Below, one piece after another: positions 17,253 to 26,282 of a stretch of 64,000 bases of DNA. The notes beneath the pieces were generated by a model. That model did no database searches. It saw nothing but the letters and a program-made list of their open reading frames with translations, and had not been told where the DNA came from. Positions within the stretch are counted from its first letter, which is position 1; each line of letters starts with the position of its first letter. Made by a program: the position numbers and the translations under genes. The stretch is from NCBI GenBank assembly GCA_016292215.1, contig JAEFBB010000003.1:1-64000 (forward strand). Direction: 5' to 3'. The DNA comes from Saccharofermentans sp. GTDB lineage: Bacteria > Bacillota > Clostridia > Saccharofermentanales > Saccharofermentanaceae.

Positions 17253-19945
17253 GCAGACTCCTTCTTGTTGACGGAAACTCCATAATGAACAGAGCTTACT
17301 ATGCCGTTATCGGCAGAGCTCCCATGACTGCTCCTGACGGAACACCGACAGGCGCTGTTAACGGCTTCTTCAATTCTGTTCTTGGCGTCATGAAGGAATA
17401 CCAGCCTGATCATATGTGCGTTCTTTTCGACAGAAGAGAGCCTACATTCAGACATAAGATGAGTACTGAATACAAGGCTAACCGCAAGGGTATGCCTGAT
17501 GATCTCGCAGCCCAGATGCCTGTCGTTAAGAACCTTTTGGATCTCTACGGCATCTGCCGTATGGAGCTTGCGGGCTACGAGGCTGATGACCTCATAGGTA
17601 CTCTGTCAAAGCAGGGTGAAGAGCAGGGAATGGATGTTTATATCTTCAGCGGTGACCACGATGATTTCCAGCTGATATCAGATAAAGTCTCTGTTATCAT
17701 GCCGCAGTCAGGTAAGGGTAAAGAGCCGCGCGTGCTTTTCGACCGTGCGATGTTCGAAGAGACTTATGGCGTTAAGCCTGAAGTGTTCGTTCAGGTAAAA
17801 GCTCTTATGGGCGATAATTCCGATAACATAAAAGGCGTTGAGAAGGTAGGCGAGAAGACAGCATTTAAGCTTATTGCTGATTACGGTTCCTGTGAAAATG
17901 TTATCGCTAACGCGGATAAACTTTCTCCTGCATTAGGAGAGAGGATAAAGAATTCCACAGAGCTCTTAGCGCTTAACATCAAGCTTTGTACGATCGACAG
18001 GGAATCTCCTGTTGAGTACCCGGCGTCGGAAGCTGCTTATCCTTCTGCAACAAGAGATCTGCCCGGTATGTCGGGTGTGTTAAACCGCCTTGCGTTAAGA
18101 TCGCTTATTAAGAAGCTTGAATTGGAAGACGTAAAGCCCGCAGGCTTTGAAGCTACTGAAGAAGTTGACGATTTTACTTCGGGAATTACCAAAGACGTTG
18201 AGGCTGCGCTTAAGAACGGTCTTAACATCAAGTATGAAGCGCCTGCTTCTTTTGATTTTGAAAACCTTAACTGCGGAATCGATTTTGTGGATATTCCTTC
18301 AGGCAATAAAGTGCTTCTTCTTGATTGGAGTACTAAGACTTTTTACGTTATTGGTCCTGAGGAATTTGCAAAGCTCACTTCAGGCAAAAAAGTCATTCCT
18401 GCAGCTTATGAATATAAGGACAGATCCAAGATCATTAAAGAGCCGTTGGCTGATGTGGAATCTGTCTTCGACTGCGAGATCGCAGGCTATGTTTTGAATA
18501 TTCTTTCAGGCAAGCCTGATCTTCAGAGACTCTATGAGAGCGTAATGCAGTCGGCTTATCCGGTTGAAGATAAGAAGGGACCTGTAAAGCAGCTCTCGCT
18601 ATTCGATGAGATCACCGAAGATGACGGCTCATCCAAAGTAGAAGAGACTGCTTCTAAGCTTTTGGCTGTTACCGCGATCGCGAAAGTCATCTCCAGAGAC
18701 ATAGAGAACAACAAAGAACTTAAGACCCTCTTGTACGAAATCGAATACCCTCTCGTTATCACTCTCGATAAGATCGAGAGAAATGGTATGCACGTTTCAG
18801 GCGCAAGACTAGACGAGCTCCACAGAGAGTATACAAAGCGCTTAGAAGATATCAGCGCGCGTGTTTTCGATGCTTGCGGCACGGAATTCAATATCGGATC
18901 GCCAAAGCAGCTCGCGGATGTCCTTTACGGTGAGAAGCATCTTAATCTGCCTTCGGGAAAGAAGGGCAAGAGCGGTGATTTCTCCACGGGAATCGATGAG
19001 CTCAAGAGATTAAGACCTTATTTCCCGGAGATCGATTACATTATCGAATATAGAGAGCTTTCCAAGCTTGATTCGACATATGCGGTAGGTCTTGCAAGAT
19101 CCATTAAGAGCGACTCGAGGATCCACACGACTTTCACCCAGGCAATGACAAATACGGGCAGACTTTCTTCTACCGAGCCTAACCTCCAGAACATCCCCGT
19201 AAGGACTGAGGAGGGCTCGAGGCTTCGCGAAGCATTCACTGCCGAAGAAGGTAAGATCTTAGTAGATGCTGACTATTCGCAGATCGAGCTCAGGCTTTTG
19301 GCTGCTTTAAGCGGTGATGAAGTTATGTGCTCCGCGTTCCTTGAAGGCGAGGACATTCATAAGAGAACCGCCGCGAAAGTCTATGGTGTATCCGAAGACA
19401 TGGTTACACATAAGATGAGATCGACCGCGAAAACAGTCAACTTCAGTATCATCTACGGTATCAGCGATTACGGCCTCGCGACGGATCTCGGCATCAGCTA
19501 CAAGGAAGCTTCAGACCTCATTAAGGAATACAACAACCAGTTCCCGGGCGTTACGTCTTACCTTGAGCAATTAAGGAAGTCCGGTGAAGAAAAGGGTTAT
19601 GCGGTCACTATGTACGGCCGTAAGAGAATCCTTAACGAACTCAAGAGCCAGAACCGCAATATAAAGAACTTCGGTTACAGGGCTGCCATGAATACTCCTA
19701 TCCAGGGTACGGCAGCTGACATAATCAAGATCGCAATGAACCGCGTCAGTAAGGCTTTGGCAGAAAAGCTCCCTTCAGCAAAGCTCGTAATGCAGGTTCA
19801 CGACGAACTTATCTGTGAGTGTGATATTAAAGATAAAGACCTTTGCGCGTCTATCCTTAAGGAAGAGATGGAAGCTGCAGCTTCATTGAGCGTGCCGCTC
19901 CTTGCAGAGGTCGGCTTCGGAAAGGATTGGCTGGAAGCTAAATAA
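17249..19945 (+). CDS. polA: DNA polymerase I
   Basis: Repair and Okazaki-fragment polymerase, 898 residues. The N-terminal 5'-3' exonuclease (FEN-like) domain starts LLLVDGNSIMNRAYYA and keeps the acidic cluster (GYEADDLIGTL, FSGDHDDFQL, MGDNSDNIKGV). The C-terminal polymerase domain has motif A DADYSQIELR near 673, the O-helix region MRSTAKTVNFSIIYG and motif C QVHDEL near 850. The central proofreading domain (about 330-480) lacks the DxE and later Asp residues of an active 3'-5' exonuclease, as in many Gram-positive Pol I enzymes. ATGA overlap with the upstream activase and TAATG overlap with coaE tie the three genes together. Confidence 0.96.
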   Translation: MSRLLLVDGNSIMNRAYYAVIGRAPMTAPDGTPTGAVNGFFNSVLGVMKEYQPDHMCVLFDRREPTFRHKMSTEYKANRKGMPDDLAAQMPVVKNLLDLYGICRMELAGYEADDLIGTLSKQGEEQGMDVYIFSGDHDDFQLISDKVSVIMPQSGKGKEPRVLFDRAMFEETYGVKPEVFVQVKALMGDNSDNIKGVEKVGEKTAFKLIADYGSCENVIANADKLSPALGERIKNSTELLALNIKLCTIDRESPVEYPASEAAYPSATRDLPGMSGVLNRLALRSLIKKLELEDVKPAGFEATEEVDDFTSGITKDVEAALKNGLNIKYEAPASFDFENLNCGIDFVDIPSGNKVLLLDWSTKTFYVIGPEEFAKLTSGKKVIPAAYEYKDRSKIIKEPLADVESVFDCEIAGYVLNILSGKPDLQRLYESVMQSAYPVEDKKGPVKQLSLFDEITEDDGSSKVEETASKLLAVTAIAKVISRDIENNKELKTLLYEIEYPLVITLDKIERNGMHVSGARLDELHREYTKRLEDISARVFDACGTEFNIGSPKQLADVLYGEKHLNLPSGKKGKSGDFSTGIDELKRLRPYFPEIDYIIEYRELSKLDSTYAVGLARSIKSDSRIHTTFTQAMTNTGRLSSTEPNLQNIPVRTEEGSRLREAFTAEEGKILVDADYSQIELRLLAALSGDEVMCSAFLEGEDIHKRTAAKVYGVSEDMVTHKMRSTAKTVNFSIIYGISDYGLATDLGISYKEASDLIKEYNNQFPGVTSYLEQLRKSGEEKGYAVTMYGRKRILNELKSQNRNIKNFGYRAAMNTPIQGTAADIIKIAMNRVSKALAEKLPSAKLVMQVHDELICECDIKDKDLCASILKEEMEAAASLSVPLLAEVGFGKDWLEAK

Positions 19946-20550
19946 TGTTTGTATTAGGTATTACAGGCGGAATAGGAAGCGGTAAGAGTACTGTCAGCGG
20001 AATTCTTGCAGACAGAGGACTTCTGGTCCTTGATGCGGATGAGATCTCGCGTGCTGTTACAGGTCCAGGCGGAAGAGCAATGCCGGAGATCGCCGCTACA
20101 TTCGGCAATAAAGTAGTAATGAGCAACGGTGCTCTCAACAGACGCGTAATGTCTGACATCGCTTTTGGTGATAAAAAGAAGCTTGATGATCTCAGTACGA
20201 TCATTCACCGCCATGTTTTCGAGCAGATCATCGAGACGCTCGAAAAGGAAAAGCAGAAGGGCTCAAAGTGTGTCGTGCTTGATGTCCCGATCCCGGTAAA
20301 TAAGTTCCGTGAACTGTGCAATCAGATCTGGGTAGTTACTTGTGATAAGGATGTTCGTCTTGCGAGACTTCAGAAGCGCGGTATGGATAAGGAAGAAGCC
20401 GAGAGAAGGATTGCCGTTCAGATGACTGACGATGAGTATTGCGAGTTGGGCGATTACTCGATCGACAATTCATGGGCTCTTGAAGATCTTAATGACAAGG
20501 TCGAGGCGCTTATAAAAGAGCAGCTTTACGAGAGAGGTATCAGGATATGA
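19945..20550 (+). CDS. coaE: dephospho-CoA kinase
   Basis: Last enzyme of coenzyme A synthesis, phosphorylating the 3'-hydroxyl of dephospho-CoA with ATP in the cytosol. The P-loop GITGGIGSGKST is at residues 4-15, followed by LDADEISR and the lid-region motif RLQKRGMDKEEAERRI. The 201-residue length is standard. Start ATG overlaps the polA stop by one base (TAATG), and the polA-coaE order is common in Bacillota. Its end overlaps the next small gene by an ATGA junction. Confidence 0.95.
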   Translation: MFVLGITGGIGSGKSTVSGILADRGLLVLDADEISRAVTGPGGRAMPEIAATFGNKVVMSNGALNRRVMSDIAFGDKKKLDDLSTIIHRHVFEQIIETLEKEKQKGSKCVVLDVPIPVNKFRELCNQIWVVTCDKDVRLARLQKRGMDKEEAERRIAVQMTDDEYCELGDYSIDNSWALEDLNDKVEALIKEQLYERGIRI

Positions 20551-20900
20551 ATATGGCTGCTGTCATTACAGCTTCGGTATTTCTTGCATTTGCAATCGGT
20601 GTGCTTATTTTTCTTTTTATCGGAAAGACATCTTTGTCGGCTAGTAAGATAAAGAATTTCTATCGCGCCTCGGCCGGAGTATATGTAAGCGGCGCTTTGC
20701 TCATACTTGTTTTCGCGCTTGTTATGAAAGGCCTTCCCACAGCATTCGTTGTCATATCGGATGTAACGATACTATTCGTTTTCTGCTTTACCGTGGGTCT
20801 TATGTATTTCATGACCAAGTCGATCGTGGAAGCGGCGTCGAAGGCTCAGGCTAAGGCTGAAGAACAGAAACAGAGTTCAGATGACGAGAATAAAGAGTGA
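20547..20900 (+). CDS. small membrane protein of unknown function
   Basis: A 117-residue protein with three hydrophobic segments at roughly 4-25, 45-63 and 66-90, followed by a charged cytosolic-looking tail rich in Ala, Lys, Glu and Gln (KAQAKAEEQKQ). No family is recognised. It overlaps coaE by ATGA and the next gene by 20 bases, so it sits inside an operon and is likely to be real. Co-expression with the SanA/YdcF-like protein suggests an envelope role, but that is inference. Confidence 0.7.
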   Translation: MNMAAVITASVFLAFAIGVLIFLFIGKTSLSASKIKNFYRASAGVYVSGALLILVFALVMKGLPTAFVVISDVTILFVFCFTVGLMYFMTKSIVEAASKAQAKAEEQKQSSDDENKE

Positions 20901-21531
20901 TAAAAAAGGGAAGAAGATCTTTTTAAGGATCTTGCTTATAATATTCGTTCTCGGCGTTGTCGGACTGTTCTGTCTGGCGTTGATGAATAATTACGTTATA
21001 GGCTCTACCCAGGATTCGGTTTATTCCCTCGAAACGTTTGAAGCATCCAATAACACTCATTATGAAGCCGTTATCGTGCTTGGCTGCGCTGTATGGGACA
21101 GCGGCCCGAGCCCGATGCTCGCAGACCGTCTGCGCACAGCGGCTTCTGTCTTTAAAACAGGGTGCGCTGATTATATCCTTGTGACAGGTGACAGCGAACA
21201 CCCCGAAAAATACGATGAGATCGGCGCGATGACAAAATTCCTCACAGGGCTTGGAATATCTGAAGACGATATCGTCTGCGACCCGTTGGGGCTTTCTACC
21301 TATGAGTCCATGTTAAGAGCCGTGAAAGAGTTTAATATCAAGAGCGCGGTCGTTGTTACCACTGGATTTCACTGCGCGAGATCGGTTTACGATGCACGCA
21401 GGTTCGGTATAGAATCAGTCGGGGTTGCAGCTATCAATTCAGGTTATGTGATTAAGCAGTATAATTACTATCGTGAGTTCATAGCGCGCGGCAAGGATTA
21501 TGTATTTACGATTTTTAAGCCCGGTTATTGA
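20881..21531 (+). CDS. SanA/YdcF-like DUF218 membrane protein
   Basis: 216 residues with one N-terminal membrane anchor (about 11-31) and an extracytoplasmic DUF218 domain. The family pattern is clear: EAVIVLGCAVWDSGPSPML, ILVTGDSEHPEKYDEIGAM, STYESM and VVTTGFHCARSVYDARRFG. Members such as SanA and YdcF affect envelope permeability or bind S-adenosylmethionine, but a general activity is not settled. The start lies 20 bases inside the upstream gene, with no strong ribosome site, consistent with translational coupling. It is 20 bases ahead of the HdeD-like gene. Confidence 0.85.
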   Translation: MTRIKSDKKGKKIFLRILLIIFVLGVVGLFCLALMNNYVIGSTQDSVYSLETFEASNNTHYEAVIVLGCAVWDSGPSPMLADRLRTAASVFKTGCADYILVTGDSEHPEKYDEIGAMTKFLTGLGISEDDIVCDPLGLSTYESMLRAVKEFNIKSAVVVTTGFHCARSVYDARRFGIESVGVAAINSGYVIKQYNYYREFIARGKDYVFTIFKPGY

Positions 21532-21550
21532 TCAGTTTGAGGTGAGATAA

Positions 21551-22120
21551 ATGGATCCGAAATTAGTTAAGAGATTACCTTCATATATCGGCGGATTGTT
21601 CGTGATAATCGCGGGCATCATTTTTATCCTGTATCCCGAGATCACTTCAAGCTCAATCGGCATAATGATGGGCGCGATATTTTTCGTTACCGGTATTACC
21701 GAAGTTATCGGCTATGTCATCTCTATCAATGATCTCAAGAAGGAAAAATATGGCGTTGCGGTAAGTGCCGAGATTGCCTTTGTGTATTCCTTGATCCTCA
21801 TGGCTTTGGGAATCTATATGGTCATCGAGCCTGCTTATGTGCTTCCTTTATTGATCCAGGTAACAGGCTTGTATTTTCTTGTTGACGGTATCGTTAAGTT
21901 CCGCCGTGAGATGTTTGTATTTGATAAAAAGGACAGCGGCTGCATAATTATCGCTTTGATGTCGGGCCTTTTGATCCTGGCAGGAATCCTTTTGCTGTGC
22001 AATGTCTTTTATGGTACCCGGAATGTAATCGTTTTTGCGGGGCTGTCGTTTATAGTCAGCGGACTAGATGCCATGTGCATGCAGATAATGAAAAGAGACG
22101 AAAATAAAACCCGCAAGTGA
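21551..22120 (+). CDS. HdeD-like DUF308 membrane protein
   Basis: 189-residue membrane protein with about six hydrophobic spans and the internally repeated G-I-x-F/L-x-Y/P pattern of the DUF308/HdeD family (LFVIIAGIIFILYPEIT, ILMALGIYMVIEP, LLILAGILLLCN). HdeD in enterobacteria is an acid-stress protein; the role in Clostridia is unknown. The ribosome site GAGGTGAG precedes the ATG. The tail is basic (KRDENKTRK), and the stop codon lies in the loop of the terminator hairpin that ends this operon. Confidence 0.83.
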   Translation: MDPKLVKRLPSYIGGLFVIIAGIIFILYPEITSSSIGIMMGAIFFVTGITEVIGYVISINDLKKEKYGVAVSAEIAFVYSLILMALGIYMVIEPAYVLPLLIQVTGLYFLVDGIVKFRREMFVFDKKDSGCIIIALMSGLLILAGILLLCNVFYGTRNVIVFAGLSFIVSGLDAMCMQIMKRDENKTRK

Positions 22121-22136
22121 TGCGGGTTTTGTTTTT
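22106..22136. terminator. strong intrinsic terminator, probably bidirectional
   Basis: A perfect 10-bp stem, AAAACCCGCA with TGCGGGTTTT, closes on the 5-nt loop AGTGA. A GTTTTTGG tract follows on the plus strand, and an A-rich stretch upstream gives a U-rich tail on the minus strand. It separates the convergent HdeD-like gene and ychF. The TGA stop of the plus-strand gene is inside the loop. Confidence 0.88.
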
Positions 22137-22165
22137 GGTTGGTTGATTGTTTTCGTGAATTCAGA

Positions 22166-23260
22166 TCAGACGTTGAATCTGAAGACTACGACATCGCCGT
22201 CCTTCATGACGTATTCTTTGCCTTCTGATCTTACAAGGCCCTTTTCTTTAGCTGCGTTGTAAGTGCCGTTAGCGATGAGGTCATCGTATGCTACGACTTC
22301 GGCTCTGATGAAGCCGCGCTCGAAGTCTGAGTGGATCTTGCCTGCAGCCTGGGGAGCCTTTGTGCCTCTCTTGATAGTCCATGCTCTGACTTCCTTGGGA
22401 CCAGCGGTAAGGAAAGAGATAAGGCCTAAGAGTGTGTAGGAAGCGTTGATCATCTTATCGAGACCTGCGCTCTCGATGCCTAAGTCTTCAAGGAACATCT
22501 CGCGGTCTTCGGGTGAGAGCTCGCCGAGTTCTTCTTCTATCTTAGCTGAGATTACTACAACGCCGGAGCCTTCCTTGGCTGCGATATCCTTAACGACCTG
22601 AACATAAGGAATGTCTTCGTTCTTCTTGATGTCATCTTCTGCGATGTTTGCGCAGTAGAGGACAGGCTTCATGGAGATGAGCTGGAGATCCTTGATGTAT
22701 TCCTGTTCGTCTTCTTCGAAAGTGAGAGTTCTTGCGGACTTACCTTCTGCGAGGCAGTCGTAGATGCGCTCATAGACAGCGAGTTCCTTAGCGAAAGCTT
22801 TGTCGCCGCCTTTCATCATCTTCTTGGTGCGGTCGATACGCTTCTCCATGATCTCCAAGTCGGAGAGGATAAGCTCGACGTCGATCGTAGCGATATCACC
22901 AGCAGGATCAGCGTGACCGTTTACGTGGATGACATCGGGATCATCGAAGCATCTTACAACATGAACGATGGCGTCGCACTCTCTGATATTGGAGAGGAAC
23001 TTGTTGCCTAAGCCTTCGCCCTTGGAAGCGCCGGCAACGAGGCCTGCGATGTCAACGAATTCAACGACTGCGGGTGTATATTTCTCAGGGTTATAGATCT
23101 CGGCGAGTTTGTCCAATCTCTTATCAGGGACGGAGACAACGCCGACGTTAGGTTCGATCGTGCAGAAAGGATAGTTTGCTGCTTCGGCGCCTGCTCTGGT
23201 AATAGCATTGAAAAGGGTGCTCTTACCGACATTAGGAAGTCCTACGATACCAAGCTTCAT
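22166..23260 (-). CDS. ychF: ribosome-associated P-loop ATPase
   Basis: Obg-family YchF/OLA1 protein, which hydrolyses ATP rather than GTP and is linked to ribosomes and oxidative stress responses. G1 is GLPNVGKST at 6-14, G3 is [10 protein letters not shown], and the G4 position reads NIAE (NxxE), the change that gives adenine preference. The C-terminal TGS-like region is present ([14 protein letters not shown] and [13 protein letters not shown]). Length 364 is normal. The ribosome site AAGAGGTAAAT precedes the ATG. It stands as a single minus-strand gene, with an extended -10 promoter and the phased TTTGT array upstream. Confidence 0.96.
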   Translation of the reverse strand: MKLGIVGLPNVGKSTLFNAITRAGAEAANYPFCTIEPNVGVVSVPDKRLDKLAEIYNPEKYTPAVVEFVDIAGLVAGASKGEGLGNKFLSNIRECDAIVHVVRCFDDPDVIHVNGHADPAGDIATIDVELILSDLEIMEKRIDRTKKMMKGGDKAFAKELAVYERIYDCLAEGKSARTLTFEEDEQEYIKDLQLISMKPVLYCANIAEDDIKKNEDIPYVQVVKDIAAKEGSGVVVISAKIEEELGELSPEDREMFLEDLGIESAGLDKMINASYTLLGLISFLTAGPKEVRAWTIKRGTKAPQAAGKIHSDFERGFIRAEVVAYDDLIANGTYNAAKEKGLVRSEGKEYVMKDGDVVVFRFNV

Positions 23261-23295
23261 ATATTTACCTCTTGAATAGTTATTTTTGCCTCATA

Positions 23296-23304
23296 ATTTT
23301 AGCA
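23296..23304 (-). promoter_or_regulatory. extended -10 promoter for ychF
   Basis: On the minus strand the sequence reads TGCTAAAAT, an extended -10 with TG one base ahead of TAAAAT, 36-44 bases upstream of the ychF start. The -35 is poor (AAAGAA), which is tolerated with an extended -10. Just upstream lies the TTTGT (ACAAA on this strand) array. Confidence 0.5.
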
Positions 23305-23321
23305 CATTCAAAGCATAATTC

Positions 23322-23424
23322 TTTGTTGGTTGTTTGTCGGTATTTGTCGGGTGTTTGTATGTTCTTTTGTAGGTTTTTGTAATAATGTGTCTGTTTTTGT
23401 CGTTTTTGTCTTAGAACTTGTCGG
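23322..23424 (+). repeat. helically phased TTTGT repeat array
   Basis: TTTGT begins at 23322, 23333, 23343, 23354, 23366, 23376, 23396 and 23405, with a TGTGT at the missing 23386 step and a related CTTGTCGG at 23417. Steps are 11, 10, 11, 12, 10, 20, 9 and 12 bases, close to one DNA helical turn. Three copies extend to TTGTCGG. The stretch is strongly T/G on the plus strand. It lies in the 248-bp divergent gap between ychF and comM. Function is unknown: intrinsic bending or a multi-site operator are both possible. Confidence 0.75.
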
Positions 23425-23508
23425 AAATCTTCGTGGTTTCTTGCGGGATTTTTGCACTGATAATTCGATTTTCAAGAGTGTATTCTGCTCTTAAAAGGAG
23501 GATTTCGT

Positions 23509-25032
23509 ATGGCTGCAAAACCCAATGTCGCAAGACTTTATTCCTGCTTTGCAACAGGGACGGAAGTAATAGATACAGTGATCGAAGTAGCTATAGCTCC
23601 CGGCATCCCGACGTTCTCAGTTATAGGCCTGTGCGATTCTTCGATCAGGGAAGCTCAGGGAAGATTGATATCAGCATTTAAGTCGACCGGATTTAACATG
23701 CCCAAAGGACATATAACAATTGGCATAAGTCCTGCATATATGCGCAAGACGGGAACGGGCTTCGATCTTCCGATGGCTCTGGGGATCCTTTTTGCATCAG
23801 GACAGCTTTATCTGCCACAGGATGCAAAGATCTATGCGGAAGGAGAACTGGCTCTGAATGGTGAAGTGAAGGCGACTCCCGGATCGTGCATCAGGCTTAA
23901 GTCAGTACAGAGAAATCCGGTGCTTGATTACAAGATAATCCCGCAAAGTGAGGCTTCGAGTGCGGGCGTTGTAGGATTTACGGGGCATGCCATTTCGAGC
24001 CTTGCGGAATTAACTGATATTTTCGACGGAAATAATTATAAAGAGAGTTCTTTTGATTTTGCTGTTGAGCAGTCCAAAGAAGACTTTATCGATATCTCAG
24101 CGCTTAAAGGGCAGGAGAAAACCAAGAGGGCTTTGCTGATAAGTGCGGCGGGGTTTCACAATATCATGCTTTTAGGGAGTCCCGGCAGCGGTAAGACGAT
24201 GTGCGGAAAGATACTTTCAGGCATTCTTCCGAAGCTCAGCGCAAGTGAGTTGGCAGATGTTTATTCAGTTAACGAGCTTGTCGAAGGTGAGTCATCAGTA
24301 ATCAAAGATGATCGCCCCGTAAGACTTGTCGGGCCTTCTGTTACTGTAGGAAAATTACTCGGGAACGCAGTGAGCATTACTCCGGGAGAACTCGCTCTGG
24401 CAAATCACGGAATACTATTTGCTGATGAGCTTCCGCTCTATAAAAACGAAGTGCTGGATTTTTTGAGAGGACCATTGGAAGAGCGGAAAGTCCATCTGAT
24501 GAAAAAGGGCAATCTTTATTCATTCGACTCAAACTTCATATTTCTCGGTACGGGCAATCCTTGTAAGTGCGGGTTGCTCTATGAATCAGGAAGTAAGTGC
24601 AGATGCAGTGAAGCTGAGAAGATCAGGTATCTTTCAAAGATCAGCGGGCCGTTTTTGGAACGTATCGATATCCTCAGCGAGATGAGATCTGTAAAAGGTG
24701 AAGATCTGGCTTCGATATACATCGATAAGGATAACGGGGAGAGTCCGGATTACAGGAAGACTGTAGAGCGTTGCTGGCAGATCGCTCATGAGAGATATGG
24801 TGCTGAACTTTTGAACGGTACTTTTCCTGAAGGAGATATCAGGGATTCGATGCGCGTTACTGAGAAGGCAGTAAGATTTGCATCTGAACTTTCTGAGAAA
24901 GGATTTTTCTCGGCCAGAGGGTTTACCAGGATCTTAAGAGTCGCCAGGACTATTGCGGACATTAACGAGAGAGATGATGTAACAGCCGATGAGATAGCAG
25001 AAGCGGCACAATTCAGGATGCGGGGTATATAG
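23509..25032 (+). CDS. comM: ComM/YifB family AAA+ ATPase (Mg-chelatase-like)
   Basis: 507-residue protein of the YifB/ComM family. In transformable bacteria ComM is a helicase that promotes branch migration when imported DNA is integrated. The N-terminal Lon-like S5 fold starts RLYSCFATGTEVIDTVIEV and includes PKGHITIGISPA; the AAA+ core has Walker A GSPGSGKT, Walker B region ILFADELPLY and a Cys cluster NPCKCG/CRCSEAEK; the C-terminal lid has SARGFTRILRVARTIAD. AAAAGGAGGA gives a strong ribosome site. It stands two bases from dprA, consistent with a DNA-processing operon. Confidence 0.94.
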   Translation: MAAKPNVARLYSCFATGTEVIDTVIEVAIAPGIPTFSVIGLCDSSIREAQGRLISAFKSTGFNMPKGHITIGISPAYMRKTGTGFDLPMALGILFASGQLYLPQDAKIYAEGELALNGEVKATPGSCIRLKSVQRNPVLDYKIIPQSEASSAGVVGFTGHAISSLAELTDIFDGNNYKESSFDFAVEQSKEDFIDISALKGQEKTKRALLISAAGFHNIMLLGSPGSGKTMCGKILSGILPKLSASELADVYSVNELVEGESSVIKDDRPVRLVGPSVTVGKLLGNAVSITPGELALANHGILFADELPLYKNEVLDFLRGPLEERKVHLMKKGNLYSFDSNFIFLGTGNPCKCGLLYESGSKCRCSEAEKIRYLSKISGPFLERIDILSEMRSVKGEDLASIYIDKDNGESPDYRKTVERCWQIAHERYGAELLNGTFPEGDIRDSMRVTEKAVRFASELSEKGFFSARGFTRILRVARTIADINERDDVTADEIAEAAQFRMRGI

Positions 25033-25034
25033 TC

Positions 25035-26276
25035 ATGATTTTGGATAATGCGGATTCAAGATTTGAAGATATGTTTTATTCAGCCGTGATGCTGAATACA
25101 GAGGTCACATACAGGACTTTGTGTGACCTGAAAGATAATTTGGCGATAAAAGATTACAGAGATCTTCACGACAGGGAGCTTTTAACAGCAATCGCCAAGG
25201 GGGAATTCAAGTTAAGGAATGATACTGTCTTAAAGATAAAAAAGCTGCTTGAATCTTTTGGCGACCTGGAAAAGATCGTTGAAAAGTATATTCGGATTGC
25301 TCAGGCAAATCACATTGGTGTTGTATCTGTTCTCGATAAATTCTATCCGTATAACTGGAGAGCGTTAAGCGGGATGCCTAAGGTATTTTACTGCAGGGGC
25401 GATTACTCGCTGATTGATTCAATAACGTTAAAAGGCTCAGTCGCTGTAGTGGGGTCAAGAAGTCCGAGTAAATATGCTCAATACGCGACAGATCAGATAT
25501 GCAAAGAACTGGGGGAAAAGAGCGTAACAATTGTTTCAGGCATGGCTTACGGTATTGACCGGCAGGCTCATTTGTCATCGGTTAAAACAAAAGGCGGAAC
25601 AATAGCTATCCTCGCAGGAGGCGTGGACAATATCTATCCGCCAAAGAATAAAGATATATATGATCTCATAAGCAGAAACGGACTTATTATCTCGGAGATG
25701 CCGCCCGGTCAGCAGCCTTTAAGACAGTATTTTCCTTCCCGGAACAGACTCATAGCCGGTCTTACTGACTGTACTGTGGTTATGGAAGCAGGCGCTGTAT
25801 CAGGGACTTTGCATACGGCGTCTTTTGCGGCTAATCAGGGCAAAGAAGTTTTCGTGCTCCCGAACAATATCTACTTTGAGAATGCAAAAGGCGGACTAAA
25901 GCTCCTTGAAGACGGCGGAAATGTGCTTTTGGGTGCAGACAATGTTATCGACAGTGTTGCGAGGTCGGTCATGTATAAACGCATGGCTCTCGGTTGTGCG
26001 GGGGAGATCAATTATTTAGATGACAAGGAGGATTTCGAAGGGCAGGATGATATTGATCTTATTAGAGAACTTGCCAAGGTAAAGCCTGAAGCCGTCAATG
26101 ATGAGCAGTGGAAGATATTGATTAAGGATGCCCTGTCGTTAAAATCTTTGTGCGTTGATGAGCTGTGCGTGCTTACGATGCTGCCGTTTTACAAAGTGTC
26201 AAAGCTGTTGACAGAACTTGAACTTAATGGGACAGTATGTCAGGAAAAGGGGAAGTATTCGTTGACATTTGTATAA
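25035..26276 (+). CDS. dprA: DNA processing protein A (single-strand DNA protector)
   Basis: DprA/Smf binds incoming single-stranded DNA and loads RecA during natural transformation. The Rossmann-fold core shows VAVVGSRSPSKYA near 135-147, IVSGMAYGIDRQAH near 167-180, AILAGGVDNIYPPKN and SEMPPGQQP, all standard. An N-terminal extension and a C-terminal winged-helix-like domain (ALSLKSLCVDELCVLTMLPF) make up 413 residues, at the long end of normal. It begins two bases after comM without a strong ribosome site, so coupling is likely. The order comM-dprA-topA-trmFO follows the widespread dprA-topA-trmFO arrangement of Bacillota. Confidence 0.95.
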   Translation: MILDNADSRFEDMFYSAVMLNTEVTYRTLCDLKDNLAIKDYRDLHDRELLTAIAKGEFKLRNDTVLKIKKLLESFGDLEKIVEKYIRIAQANHIGVVSVLDKFYPYNWRALSGMPKVFYCRGDYSLIDSITLKGSVAVVGSRSPSKYAQYATDQICKELGEKSVTIVSGMAYGIDRQAHLSSVKTKGGTIAILAGGVDNIYPPKNKDIYDLISRNGLIISEMPPGQQPLRQYFPSRNRLIAGLTDCTVVMEAGAVSGTLHTASFAANQGKEVFVLPNNIYFENAKGGLKLLEDGGNVLLGADNVIDSVARSVMYKRMALGCAGEINYLDDKEDFEGQDDIDLIRELAKVKPEAVNDEQWKILIKDALSLKSLCVDELCVLTMLPFYKVSKLLTELELNGTVCQEKGKYSLTFV

Positions 26277-26282
26277 TGATGA

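Noticed and set aside
23322-23424. Possible CRISPR array
   Set aside because: The repeat unit is only 5 bases with about 5-base spacing; CRISPR repeats are 23-50 bases with spacers of similar size. No cas genes are present.
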